Origin: Kribbella pratensis
GTDB lineage: Bacteria; Actinomycetota; Actinomycetes; Propionibacteriales; Kribbellaceae
Reading direction: 5' to 3'
NCBI RefSeq assembly: GCF_004365355.1
Contig: NZ_SODP01000001.1
Span: 3,346,481-3,410,480 of the forward strand
Length of the DNA: 64,000 bases
Within the stretch, counting starts at the first letter, position 1. The number at the start of each line of letters is the position of its first letter. This document shows positions 50,035 to 59,511 of the stretch, piece after piece. Made by a program: the position numbers and the translations under genes. Below the pieces are notes generated by a model. That model did no database searches, was not told the DNA's origin, and worked only from the letters and a program-made list of their open reading frames with translations.

Positions 50035-51327
50035 ATGACGACGACGGTTTCCTCACCCACCGGTGGCATTGTCGGCTGGACGGCGCTGCCCCGCGGCGAC
50101 GTACTCGCAGCGATGATGGGTCTCACCACCTGCCTGCTTCCGTTCCTCGTCCCGGCAGGTCCGGGCAACACCGCGCCTGCCGACGCCGGAATCCTGCTGT
50201 GCATCGTGCTCGCCCTGCTGTGGGCGGTACGTGCGCATCTACCCGTCAAGTTGCCGTACGCGACAGGAGTCGCAGGGCTCGTCCTCGGCGGCGCCTTCGC
50301 GGCGTACATCACCGGTGCGCCTGTTGCGACCGGACTGGTGCTCATCCAGGACCTGCTTCTGTTCGTCTGGGGCGCGGCGCTCGCGCTGGGGCGGCGCAAC
50401 CCGGCGATCGTCGGTGCTGTCACCATCGCCTGGTGCCGCACGGCCGCGATCTACTCGGGCGTGATGTCGGTGGCCTATTTGGTCGGGATCAATGCGCTGA
50501 CCGGCGTCTCGGGGAAGGACGGGGTAAGGGCGTCGTACACGTTCGGCGACCCGAACCTGGCCGGCAACTACCTGGTCGTCTCGCTGTTCGTGATGGCCGC
50601 CTGCAAGCACCCGCGCTCCCCCGGCGTCCGGCGGATCGCGTACATCCTGGTGCTGACCGCCATCGGTTTCACCGGTTCCAACGGCGCGATGCTCACCTTG
50701 GTGGTCGGACTCGTTCTCGCCTTCACTGTGACGAGGTACCGCCGCCAAGGTGCTGTCGCCGGAGCTGCCGCATTGGCGGCCACGGCCTTGATCGGCGGGC
50801 TCGTGGTCGCGTTCGTCATGCCTCGCGTCGACCTCGGCGAGATCCGTGAACGCGCGGCCGGTAGCGTGCCGTTGCTCCGCGACTCGTTCGGACGCAGCGC
50901 CAACTCCAGCAAGGAGCGGGTGACGATCGTCAAGGAAGGCGCGAACCTGTTCCTGGAGGGCGACGCCGCCGGCTTCGGTCCCGCACGGACGAAGGCGACC
51001 CTGGCGGCCACCCAGGCGCCGTACGTGAAGGAAGCGCACAACGACTACCTCGCGACATTGCTCGAGCGCGGTGTGATCGGCGGCATCGGGCTGCTCCTGC
51101 TCGGCGTCGCCGTGTTCGCGCGCTGCCTGCGGCTGGTCTTCGGCACGTTGCCCAAGGCGTACTCCGAACTCGTGCCCAGACCCTGGCTGCTCGCGGTCGT
51201 CGGCCCGGTGATGGCAACGGCCGCGGGCTTCTACGAAGTCCTCCACTTCCGCCACCTCTGGACCTGGCTGGGCCTCATCGCGGCGCTCGTCCTCGCAATG
51301 CAGGATCAACCAGAGGAGACGTCATGA
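50035..51327 (+). CDS. O-antigen ligase/polymerase-like membrane protein (Wzy-type)
   Basis: 430 aa with about eleven hydrophobic helices and a periplasmic loop holding the signature EAHNDYLATLLERGVIGGIG near 324-343 (the His and following Leu/Gly block of the Wzy/WaaL family). It should polymerise repeat units on the outer face of the membrane. Followed by the flippase with a 4-bp overlap. Confidence 0.85.
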   Translation: MTTTVSSPTGGIVGWTALPRGDVLAAMMGLTTCLLPFLVPAGPGNTAPADAGILLCIVLALLWAVRAHLPVKLPYATGVAGLVLGGAFAAYITGAPVATGLVLIQDLLLFVWGAALALGRRNPAIVGAVTIAWCRTAAIYSGVMSVAYLVGINALTGVSGKDGVRASYTFGDPNLAGNYLVVSLFVMAACKHPRSPGVRRIAYILVLTAIGFTGSNGAMLTLVVGLVLAFTVTRYRRQGAVAGAAALAATALIGGLVVAFVMPRVDLGEIRERAAGSVPLLRDSFGRSANSSKERVTIVKEGANLFLEGDAAGFGPARTKATLAATQAPYVKEAHNDYLATLLERGVIGGIGLLLLGVAVFARCLRLVFGTLPKAYSELVPRPWLLAVVGPVMATAAGFYEVLHFRHLWTWLGLIAALVLAMQDQPEETS

Positions 51328-52649
51328 TCCGATGCCGACCTCACCGCGGCGAGCTCCTGCGCACCGTGCTCGCCAATTGCTCGGCCCGCCTTCTGGCGAT
51401 TCTCGGGCTGACGCTCGCGACCGTTCTCGTTGCCCGGACCGGTGGCCCGTCCGCCGTCGGCGAGTACGCGCTGCTGCGGATGATGCCTGGCCTGATCGGC
51501 GTCCTGTGCGTGCTCGGCCTGCCCGGCGCGCTGGCATTCTTCCTGGCCGAACCGCGGCGGGAACTACCGCGGCTGTGGCCGACGCTGATGGCCATCGGCT
51601 TCGCCGGAGCTCTCACGGGTACCGCGCTGTGGGTGGCCGCCGCACCACTGATCGCCAAGGTCTTCTTCCCCCACGAACCGGCGTGGCTGATCGCGGTCGC
51701 GGGCGCTACGGTCGCGTCGCAGTTGTTCCTCACACTCGGCAAGACAGCCCTACAGGGTCTGGAGGACCGGCGTGGCGGCGACGCCGTCATCGCCGCCGAG
51801 GAGCTTGCCTTCCTGCCGTGCTTCGTCCTCCCGCTGCTCGTCGGCATCCACGGCATCGCCGCGATCATCATCGGCCTCGGTCTCGCGGACCTGGTCGTCG
51901 CGGTCGACGCCTGGCGCCGGGTCAGTCGCCGCCTGGGCTGGCGCCGGTTCGGCCTGGCGGGAAATGGATACGGCTGGTGGGGCCGGCCGGACCGAGTGCT
52001 CGGCAAACAGGTGGCGTCTTACGGCCTGCGTGGCCAGGTCGGCGGGCTCATCACCCTCCTCAACCTCCGGCTCGATGTCGCGATCCTCGGAGCCATCGCC
52101 GGCCCGGCGATTCTGGGTGGCTACGCGGTTGCGTCGAAGTACGCCGAACTGCTCAGACTGCCCGGCACCGCACTGACCTGGGTCTTCTACCCCCGACTTG
52201 CAAAACTCGAGCAGAACCAAGCGGCCGGAGTCGCCCGCAGGATGATCCGGCCGGCACTGGTAGGGATTGTCGTCGCCGCGGTTCCGGTCGCGTTGCTCGC
52301 GTCGCCCGTGATGCGGTTGCTCTACGGCGCTTCGTTCGGATCGGCCGTCACGCCGGCGCGGGTTCTGGTGGCGGGCATGATCCTCGCCGGCGCTTCCGGA
52401 GTCGCCAGCGCGTACCTGTACGGCCGCGGAACGCCCGGCCTCAACTCCATCGTCCTCGGTGTCGGACTGGCCATCACCGTCGTGCTCGACGTGACGCTGA
52501 TCCCGCGGTACGGCGCTCTCGGCGCGGCGGCCGCATCGACAGCGGCCTACCTGACGACGGATGCCTTGCTCATCGGAGTCCTGCTCCGCCTGAGCGGCAC
52601 CGGACCACGTCACCGCACAACTGTTGCCGTCGGCGAGGGAACATCATGA
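51324..52649 (+). CDS. Polysaccharide flippase (MOP/Wzx-type)
   Basis: 441 aa with about twelve to fourteen helices. Typical features: a helix-rich start (NCSARLLAILGLTLATVLVART), SKYAELLRLPGTALTWVFYPRLAKL and long tail helices (GLAITVVLDVTLIPRYGALGAAAA). It should move lipid-linked repeat units across the membrane. It overlaps its neighbours on both sides, linking it to the Wzy gene and the lipoprotein. Confidence 0.85.
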   Translation: MIRCRPHRGELLRTVLANCSARLLAILGLTLATVLVARTGGPSAVGEYALLRMMPGLIGVLCVLGLPGALAFFLAEPRRELPRLWPTLMAIGFAGALTGTALWVAAAPLIAKVFFPHEPAWLIAVAGATVASQLFLTLGKTALQGLEDRRGGDAVIAAEELAFLPCFVLPLLVGIHGIAAIIIGLGLADLVVAVDAWRRVSRRLGWRRFGLAGNGYGWWGRPDRVLGKQVASYGLRGQVGGLITLLNLRLDVAILGAIAGPAILGGYAVASKYAELLRLPGTALTWVFYPRLAKLEQNQAAGVARRMIRPALVGIVVAAVPVALLASPVMRLLYGASFGSAVTPARVLVAGMILAGASGVASAYLYGRGTPGLNSIVLGVGLAITVVLDVTLIPRYGALGAAAASTAAYLTTDALLIGVLLRLSGTGPRHRTTVAVGEGTS

Positions 52650-53716
52650 AAGCAATTGCCATCACCACCGCGATTTTGTTGCTCGTCGCCGGCTGCTCAG
52701 GGACGCCGGACAGCAATCCGCCGGACACGCCAAGTCCGACCTCGGCGCCACCGACCTCGCAGCCGGCCAGTCCGTCCAGTGCACCCACAAACGGCAGCGT
52801 GCCGGTGGACCTGTCCGGCGATCGGTACGTCTCCCTCGCCAACGCGCTGCATCGACGCGGCGTCGCGATCTGGTGGGAATCCGACCTCGTCGCCAAGTGG
52901 CTCGAAGGATCGGCTGCGTTCGACCAGGCGATCGGCCGCCTCGGCGCGCTGGCAAAGGTCCCTGGTACGGCAGGGTTCAAGATCTCCGACGAGATCGGCT
53001 ACGGCGACGGGCTGACGTCGACAGCGCAGGCCACCGACTTCCTGACCCAGGCCCGGACCCGCTTGGCGCAGGTTGCCCCCGGCAAACAAATTCTCGTGGA
53101 TGCGGTGGTGCCCGAGCTTGGCTGCCTGCCATGGCGCGGCGGGAACCAGGAAGGCTGTGCACAGCGTGTCCGGCAGAAGCACCCGGCAGCGACAGCCGCA
53201 GCCGTCGAGAGCTACCTGCGAGCCCACCTGATCGACCGGCTCGATCTCAGCACCGGGCTGCTCGAGGAGAGCACCTACGCCCAGTGGGGACTGGACCGGC
53301 AGACGGCGCAGACCGACATCTGGAACCGGATCCGCGCGCAAGGCTGGGCCTCGCTGACGACCCTTCAGTCCCGCAAGGCCCTCGCGGATGCGAACGGGTA
53401 TCGCGGCAATGCCGACCAGGCGAGGACCGACGCCGCAACCTACATCGATGTGCCCGTCGCCGCAGGCGCACAGGCCGTCGACATCTGGACCTGGCGGCAG
53501 CGCTACCAGGGCCAGATCGTCAGCCTTCTGGCCCCGGACCTGCAGCCCAATCCGCTGTGGACCGCGATGGTACGACGACGGCAGCAAGGCGTGCGGCTGA
53601 TCACGCACATGACGCCGTCGACACTGCACACGGACTCGGCGAGTTACAACCACGAGTGCGATCTCGCCGCACAAGCTTTCACAGCGGTCTTCGTTGCTGC
53701 TGGCACCGGTCAGTAG
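52646..53716 (+). CDS. Lipoprotein with an unrecognised domain, possibly TIM-barrel-like
   Basis: 356 aa. A lipoprotein signal ends in LLVAGC (Cys near 17), followed by a Pro/Ser/Thr linker (~20-50). The rest (ISDEIGYGDGLTSTAQATDF, ILVDAVVPELGCLPWRGG, IWTWRQRYQGQIVSLL) is compatible with a glycosidase-like barrel but no family motif was found. It is outside the cell, and its place between flippase and sugar transferase suggests polymer trimming or anchoring. It overlaps the flippase by 4 bp. Confidence 0.7.
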   Translation: MKAIAITTAILLLVAGCSGTPDSNPPDTPSPTSAPPTSQPASPSSAPTNGSVPVDLSGDRYVSLANALHRRGVAIWWESDLVAKWLEGSAAFDQAIGRLGALAKVPGTAGFKISDEIGYGDGLTSTAQATDFLTQARTRLAQVAPGKQILVDAVVPELGCLPWRGGNQEGCAQRVRQKHPAATAAAVESYLRAHLIDRLDLSTGLLEESTYAQWGLDRQTAQTDIWNRIRAQGWASLTTLQSRKALADANGYRGNADQARTDAATYIDVPVAAGAQAVDIWTWRQRYQGQIVSLLAPDLQPNPLWTAMVRRRQQGVRLITHMTPSTLHTDSASYNHECDLAAQAFTAVFVAAGTGQ

Positions 53717-53726
53717 AGGAGCAACC

Positions 53727-54395
53727 ATGCCGTCGAACCGTCACGTCGCCGCGATCAGTCCGGCCCGGCGCCTCTTGGACGTGCTGGTCGGCGGGCTACT
53801 GCTGATCCTGGCTTCACCTCTGCTGGCAGTCGTCGCCGTACTGCTTCTCGTCACGAGCGGCCGACCGGTGCTGTTCCGGCAATCGCGGGTCGGCGAGAGT
53901 GGACGGCCGTTCACGCTGTACAAGTTCCGGACCATGCGATTGCTTGCCTCCGGCCCCGAAATCACTGCTGCCACGGACGTGCGGATCACCCGGATCGGCG
54001 GGTTCCTCCGGCGGACGGCGATCGACGAACTGCCGCAACTCTGGCACGTGCTGCGCGGACAGATGACGCTGGTGGGTCCGCGGCCGGAGAGCGCCGCATT
54101 GGCCGCCGGGTATCCGGAAGCATGCCGGCCGGTGCTGCAGGCCAGGCCAGGACTGACCGGTCCGGCGCAATTGCGGTACCGCGAGCGGTCCGCCGTACCA
54201 CCGAATGGCCGGACCGATGTGGAGCGGTGGTACCTCGAGGTTCTGGTGCCGCTGCGGGTCGCCGCCGACCGCGAGTACCTTGACCGGCCGACCGTCCGAC
54301 GCACCCTCTATTACTTGCTGGTGACTGCCTTGTTCGTGGTCGGACTCGCCGACCTGCAGCAGCCGGTCGGTGCTCAGACCGCCTCTTCGTCGTAG
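53727..54395 (+). CDS. Bacterial sugar transferase (undecaprenyl-phosphate phosphoglycosyl transferase)
   Basis: 222 aa from ATG 53727 (AGAGGAG upstream), the small PglC-type. A re-entrant/membrane helix (LLDVLVGGLLLILASPLLAVVAVLLL) starts the protein, followed by the family blocks GRPFTLYKFRTM, TAIDELPQLWHVLRGQM and LVGPRPES. It adds the first sugar phosphate to the lipid carrier, starting each repeat unit. It is the last gene of the cluster; its 3' end overlaps the convergent MBL-Rieske gene by 22 bp. Confidence 0.92.
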   Translation: MPSNRHVAAISPARRLLDVLVGGLLLILASPLLAVVAVLLLVTSGRPVLFRQSRVGESGRPFTLYKFRTMRLLASGPEITAATDVRITRIGGFLRRTAIDELPQLWHVLRGQMTLVGPRPESAALAAGYPEACRPVLQARPGLTGPAQLRYRERSAVPPNGRTDVERWYLEVLVPLRVAADREYLDRPTVRRTLYYLLVTALFVVGLADLQQPVGAQTASSS

Positions 54396-55972
54396 GTCTC
54401 TACGGTCTTCGTAGCCTTTACGGCGATCGGGTCACAGCGGGCGTTGAGACACCTCCCGCTGTTCAGGTCGAACTCGAAATTGTGGCCGAGGCAACGCAGC
54501 ACACCGTTCACCACAACGCCGGTCTCGGCCAGATCCTCTCCGGCGTGCGGGCAGTAGCGGCTCACCTGGAATTGCCTGCCCCCGACGGTGAACTCGGTGA
54601 TCTCCTCAGGATCCCGCGCAGCCTCGAACTCCTCGACCGCGCGCAGCGCCGCACGATCGGCATGCTTCAGCAGACCGACGAGGTAGTCGTTGTACCGGTC
54701 GGGCTGCCGGCGCGCGATGAAGCGCAGCGAGAGCAGAAGCTCCTCCCAGCGGGTTCGGCCCGAGACGACACCGTCCAGCCAGCGGCCGTCCATCGACAGC
54801 CGGTAATCGGCGTGCCCCTCGCCACCGTCCAACTCGACCACCACGCGGTCCGGCCCGATGTGCGCGTCCCACACCCCACCGAACGGCCCGGAGACGTCGA
54901 ACCGCAAGGTCATGCCGATCCGGGCCAGGAAATACTCCGATAGCGTCCCGAGTGACTCCAGATGCGTCTTGAAACGTTGTGCCAAACCGGATTGCGGCTC
55001 AGGGTTCGCCGCCCAGGCAGCGTCGATCGCGCGCCGGCGCCGAGCGGCGTACCCCTTCAGATAGCACCGCCGCTCCTCAGGTCCGGCGTCCAGCGTGAAG
55101 CCGGACCAGTGCGGGTCGCGGACGACGGACAGGTCATCCAGCCGGATCCGGTCACCGGGGAGGAGACACGCCCCGGCCTGGCTCGGGATCCGCTCCGCGA
55201 GCCAGGCCAGCGCCTCACTCTGGTCGGGGAAGATTCCGCCCGGTCGCAGGCCGCTGTTCAACTCGAACAGGTCGTCGTCGAGGAAGCACGGCGGACCCGC
55301 GTACGGCATCACCAGCCGAGGCTCGACCTGCCGGACCAGTCGTGTCACGGCCTTGAACTTGCCGATCCGCTTGATCGTTGAGATCCGCTCACGCTCGACC
55401 TCGTCGTACTCGTACCGGATCGGATGCCAGCTCGCGCCGGACATCTGCACACCCATCACGTCCAGCGGTCCCCCGACCTCGGTCATCGCCCGTCGCGCCT
55501 GACTGAGCGAGATCCGCGCGTCGTTCGTGTGCAGCACGCTCCGTTCCCCGATCTTCAGCAGTACGGCGGAGTCGTGGCTCATCGGGCACTGCTCGGGAAT
55601 GACCGTCAGCCAGTCGTGCTCGCTCAGTGGATACCGCTGCCACGCGCCGAGAACGACGATCCGGGTCCGCCCGATCGCGCGCAGCCGACGCTGGATGATC
55701 GTCGAGGGATACCGCGGCACAACCACCGGAACCGACTGCGGCAATCCCGCGAGCAGGTCGAGGTCCAGGTGGTCGAGATGCTCGTGCGAGACCACGACCA
55801 GATCGACGTCGAGCAATTCGGGCGTCAGCACGTGCGAGTTGTCCGGAAACGGGAACCACGAGCCGAGGAACGCGCCACCAGGCGACAGCCACGGGTCGGC
55901 GAGGATGCGGACGTCCGCTCCGTCGATCCGCAATCCGGCATGCCCGAGCGCAGTGATCATCGGCTCACCCAT
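54374..55972 (-). CDS. Metallo-beta-lactamase-fold and Rieske [2Fe-2S] two-domain protein
   Basis: 532 aa from ATG 55972; a GTG at 56020 in the same frame is an alternative start. The N-terminal MBL fold (~5-280) has the metal motif HEHLDH (63-68) and further His/Asp residues, in the UlaG-like style. The C-terminal ~70 residues form a Rieske cluster site: CPH (Cys474, His476) and CLGH (Cys494, His497). The domain combination resembles CMP-N-acetylneuraminate hydroxylase, with the order reversed. Neither substrate nor redox partner is evident. It is convergent with the polysaccharide cluster. Confidence 0.8.
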   Translation of the reverse strand: MGEPMITALGHAGLRIDGADVRILADPWLSPGGAFLGSWFPFPDNSHVLTPELLDVDLVVVSHEHLDHLDLDLLAGLPQSVPVVVPRYPSTIIQRRLRAIGRTRIVVLGAWQRYPLSEHDWLTVIPEQCPMSHDSAVLLKIGERSVLHTNDARISLSQARRAMTEVGGPLDVMGVQMSGASWHPIRYEYDEVERERISTIKRIGKFKAVTRLVRQVEPRLVMPYAGPPCFLDDDLFELNSGLRPGGIFPDQSEALAWLAERIPSQAGACLLPGDRIRLDDLSVVRDPHWSGFTLDAGPEERRCYLKGYAARRRRAIDAAWAANPEPQSGLAQRFKTHLESLGTLSEYFLARIGMTLRFDVSGPFGGVWDAHIGPDRVVVELDGGEGHADYRLSMDGRWLDGVVSGRTRWEELLLSLRFIARRQPDRYNDYLVGLLKHADRAALRAVEEFEAARDPEEITEFTVGGRQFQVSRYCPHAGEDLAETGVVVNGVLRCLGHNFEFDLNSGRCLNARCDPIAVKATKTVETYDEEAV

Positions 55973-56122
55973 GTCACCAGGCTCCCCGGGCTGCCCGGCG
56001 CGAACATCCCCCGCCCGCACGAGAACCTCTACGTCAATGCCCGTATGCGGGCCGGTCAGCTTTCGCGAACGAGCGAAGGATGCCGGCTCTTCCCAGTTGA
56101 GGGTGTAGATCAGCGGGACTGG

Positions 56123-56782
56123 TCAGTCGAACAGCTTCCAGTGGCCCTCGGAGACGACAGCGACCTCGCCGTCGATGACGGTGATGGCGGTCTGGTCGTC
56201 GATGGCGTAGCCCGGCACGTCGAGCGCGGCGGCCCAGCGCTCCGCGTCGGCTAGGCCGAACTCCGGCATGTTCGGGTTGTCGAGGTGCGGAAAGATACCG
56301 AAGTCGACCAGCCCCAGTGCCTCGACGCTGCCCGACGGCGACTGCCAGTCACTCAGGTCCTGGCCTAGGTGGGGCGCCGCCACGAGGCTCCCGGCGCTCA
56401 CCCCGACCCACACCGTGTCCTGCAGCGAAGGCAGGACGTCAGCCGCGCCGGACTGCTGCAGCCAGTGCGCCAGGTACAGCGGATCGCCACCGCCCACCAA
56501 AAGAGCGTCGGTCTCCCGGACGATGGGGATCCACTGCGCCGAGTCGATGCTGGGGAGCGCTGTGAGCTCGAGCAGGCCGAGAGACTTCCAGCCGATCTCG
56601 CACAGCGGAGTCATCGCGTGGCCGGAGACGATGCGCCACGCGGCAGCGGGACCCCCCGCGGGGTAAGCCGCCGTTGGGATCACCAGGGCGCTGGCCTCGG
56701 CGATGGGCTTGCCCAGCATCTCGACGAGCGCGTCGGCAATGCTCCTGTTCTTGATGCCGGCGGAGGTGAGAAGAAGCTTCAT
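56123..56782 (-). CDS. Peptidase E-like (S51) class I glutamine amidotransferase-fold protein
   Basis: 219 aa from ATG 56782, with AGGAGAG just upstream; the open frame extends further but lacks a site. The nucleophile Ser129 sits in the tight turn GVSAGSLV, and the family block LLVGGGDPLYLAHWL is at ~94-108. Peptidase E removes N-terminal Asp from dipeptides; related proteins include cyanophycinase. The substrate here is unknown. Confidence 0.8.
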   Translation of the reverse strand: MKLLLTSAGIKNRSIADALVEMLGKPIAEASALVIPTAAYPAGGPAAAWRIVSGHAMTPLCEIGWKSLGLLELTALPSIDSAQWIPIVRETDALLVGGGDPLYLAHWLQQSGAADVLPSLQDTVWVGVSAGSLVAAPHLGQDLSDWQSPSGSVEALGLVDFGIFPHLDNPNMPEFGLADAERWAAALDVPGYAIDDQTAITVIDGEVAVVSEGHWKLFD

Positions 56783-56997
56783 GTCTCTCCTACGATCTCG
56801 TCTTCCCGAATCCGCACACCGTAACCAATCTGATCGAAGGGCGCGCGCCCCCGTCCTGGCCGTACGCCGCGTCGCACCTGTTCTGCGAGCGTTAAGGGTG
56901 GTCACGCGGTCGCCCGGCTGGCGCGTCGGTCCCGCGGTAGGAGTCGAGACCTCCCGAAGATGGAAGTTCTCATGCTCACCATCTGGAAGACCTCGAC
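56783..56997. other. 215-bp gap between peptidase E-like gene and transposase
   Basis: Promoter region of the leftward gene plus the left flank of the insertion sequence. A terminal inverted repeat matching the right end near 58322 was searched for by eye and not found. Confidence 0.4.
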
Positions 56998-58322
56998 GTG
57001 TCCGACGCTACCCCGCACGCCGGCTTCGGCCGGCCCGGCCTGACCGCCTTCGCTCGGCTTGATGGCCTCGGCCTCGCCGTCATCGGACAGCGACTCGAAC
57101 CCGGCCGGGTGGCCCTCGCCTGCCGGGTCGTAGAGGCCGACGGGTGGTGTAGGCGGTGCGGTGCCGAGGGTCTTGCCCGCGACACCGTGGTGCGTCGCTT
57201 GGCGCACGAGCCGCTGGGATGGCGGCCCACCACCCTGGAGGTCGCCAAGCGTCGCTACCAGTGCCGCGAGTGCGGGCACGTGTGGCGCCAAGACACCAGC
57301 CTGGCGGCCGAGCCACGAGCGAAGCTGTCGCGTCGTGGGCTGCGGTGGGCGCTGGAAGGCATCGTGGTCCAGCACTTCACGGTGGCCCGGGTCGCTGAAG
57401 CCTTCGGGGTCGCGTGGGACACCGCGAACAACGCCGTCCTGGCCGATGGCAAGCGCCTGCTGATCAACGATCCCACCCGCTTCGACAGCGTCGCGGTGAT
57501 CGGCGTCGACGAGCACGTCTGGAGGCACACCAGCCGCGGCGACAGGTACGTGAGCGTGATCATCGATCTCACACCTGTGCGCGACGGCACCGGCCCAGCA
57601 CGCTTGTTGGACATGGTCGAGGGCCGCTCAAAGCAGGCGTTCAAGACCTGGCTCGCCGATCGCGACGCCCCTTGGCGCGCCCGCGTGGAGGTCGTGGCGA
57701 TGGACGGGTTCACCGGATTCAAGACCGCCGCTGCCGAAGAGGTCCCGCACGCGGTCGCGGTGATGGACCCATTCCACGTCGTCCACCTGGCTGGTGACGC
57801 CCTCGACAGGTGTCGGCGCCGGGTCCAACTGCAGATCCACGGGCACCGCGGCTTCAAGGACGACCCGCTCTACAAGACCCGTCGCACCCTGCAGACCGGC
57901 ACCGGGCTGCTCACCGACAAGCAGATCGACCGGATCAACGCTCCGTTCGCCGAGGACGCTCACGTCGAGGTCGAGGCGACTTGGGGCATCTACCAGCGGA
58001 TGGTCGCTGCCTACCGGCACGAGGACCGCCGCCAAGGACACGAGTTGATGGTCAAGCTGATCGACTCGATCAGCAGCGGCGTTCCGAAGGCGCTCACCGA
58101 GATCGTCACGCTGGGCCGGACGTTGAAGAAGCGCGCCGCTGACGTACTGGCCTACTTCGACAGGCCCAAAGCACATCCAACGGACCAACCGAGGCGCTCA
58201 ACGGCCGACTCGAACACCTCCGCGGCAGCGCACTCGGCTTCCGCAACCTGATCAACTACATCGCCCGATCTCTGCTCGAAACCGGCGGGTTCAGACCTCA
58301 ACTACACCCTCGAATGGGATGA
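56998..58322 (+). pseudogene. ISL3-family transposase with a one-base frameshift near its 3' end
   Basis: Begins at GTG 56998. N-terminal zinc-finger-like region (CRRCGAEG, CRECGHVW), helix-turn-helix (LEGIVVQHFTVARVAEAF) and the DDE catalytic domain (VIGVDEHVW, VVAMDGFTGF) are normal. After LAYFDRPK the frame runs to an early stop at 58251. The next frame carries the family C-terminus NGPTEALNGRLEHLRGSALG to the end HPRMG at 58322; one missing base around 58165-58175 explains this. Corrected length 441 aa. The Glu of the DDE set (PTEALNGR) lies in the shifted part, so the unshifted product would be inactive. Confidence 0.85.
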
Positions 58323-58427
58323 GCCGCTATCGAGCTCCAGCAGGAGATCGGCGAGTCCGCCGTCGGCGGCTCGCTCGAGTACGAATACACCGTCAGCACG
58401 CAGGCGTGGCCTGCGGGTCACCGCGGT

Positions 58428-59324
58428 CTAGCGCCTGGCCTGCGGTTGCCACATTTCGTAGTTTCCGCATTCCGCGGTGATTTCGGCCGTTTCCTGGGCA
58501 GCGGCGAGAAAGTCGTCGACCATTCGTGAGGTGCGCGATTCGGCCACCGCGAGGCATACCTGTTCGGGCGCCAGTTCCGGGATCGGCACATAGCTGATGT
58601 CGGGGCGTGAGTAGAACACGGTCTCCGACCGTGCAACGAACGAGATTCCCCGGCCTGCCGCGACGTGCTCGAGCTTCTCCTCCACCCCGCGCGCCCGGAC
58701 TCCGGAGTCGGGGTGCGGGCGCCTGGTGGGCTGCGTGCTCGGGTCGGCATGCCAGACCACTGGCTCACCGTCCAGGTCGGCTTCGGAGACCTCCTCCTTG
58801 CCGGCCAACCGGTGGTCGCTGGGCAGCGCCACCATCAGGGGCTCGGTGTAGAGCGGAGTCAGGCGCAGCCCGGTCTCGTCGACAGGCAGCCGCACGAAGC
58901 CGACGTCGACGCGGCCGTCCAGCAACATCGTGGCCTGGTCGTCCCATTCCATCCGCTGCACGTCCACGACCACGTCCGGGTTCCGGGACTCGAACACCCG
59001 CGCCGCTGGGATGACCGGGATGCCGGTCCGGAAGCCGATCACCAGCCGCTGGCTCCCGCGGCCGGCCACGGACACCCGGCGCCGGACCGCGCGCACCGAG
59101 GCGAGCAGCGGACCCGCGTCGTCCAGCAGCTGCCGACCCGCGTCGGTCAGCTCCACGCCGTGGCTGTCCCTGGCGAACAGCGAGGCGCCGAGATCCTTTT
59201 CCAGAGCGCGGATCTGCCGACTGAGCACCGGTTGCGCGATGTGCAGATCCTCGGCGGCACGGCCGAAGTGCAACCGCTCGGCGACAGCGACGAAGTAGCG
59301 CAGTTTGCGCAGGTCCAGATCCAT
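58428..59324 (-). CDS. LysR-family transcriptional regulator
   Basis: 298 aa from ATG 59324, with GGGAGG 5 nt upstream; the upstream extension to 59423 is not needed. HTH at 1-60 (MDLDLRKLRYFVAVAERLHFGRAA, AQPVLSRQIRALEKDLGA), effector domain after 90. It is divergent from the oxidoreductase group beginning at 59512 with 187 bp between, so it probably controls it. Confidence 0.9.
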   Translation of the reverse strand: MDLDLRKLRYFVAVAERLHFGRAAEDLHIAQPVLSRQIRALEKDLGASLFARDSHGVELTDAGRQLLDDAGPLLASVRAVRRRVSVAGRGSQRLVIGFRTGIPVIPAARVFESRNPDVVVDVQRMEWDDQATMLLDGRVDVGFVRLPVDETGLRLTPLYTEPLMVALPSDHRLAGKEEVSEADLDGEPVVWHADPSTQPTRRPHPDSGVRARGVEEKLEHVAAGRGISFVARSETVFYSRPDISYVPIPELAPEQVCLAVAESRTSRMVDDFLAAAQETAEITAECGNYEMWQPQARR

Positions 59325-59439
59325 GGGAGCCTCCCGGTCCGGCGATGCCCTCAAGGTATCACCACGGCTGAAAGAGGTCTTGGACACGCACTCCGGCCGG
59401 GTGGCATTGTCAAGAGGGCACAAGCTAATTCGATCAAGG

Positions 59440-59477
59440 AATTCCGCACCGGATCCTCACCGGGATCGGGCGGAATT
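59440..59477. promoter_or_regulatory. Inverted repeat AATTCCGC-N22-GCGGAATT in the LysR-oxidoreductase gap
   Basis: Perfect 8-bp arms at 59440-59447 and 59470-59477, 35 bp before the first oxidoreductase gene. The spacer holds partly paired CCGGATCC/CCGGGATCGG. It could be a LysR-related site or an RNA hairpin in the leader; position supports regulation. Confidence 0.4.
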
Positions 59478-59511
59478 GCCGTGCTGTCCAGCTTCAGAAA
59501 GCAGGCACACT

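Noticed and set aside
51332..52645. Long open frame continuing upstream of the lipoprotein at 52646
   Set aside because: It lies in another frame of the flippase gene. The lipoprotein's own signal peptide starts at 52646, right at the flippase stop.
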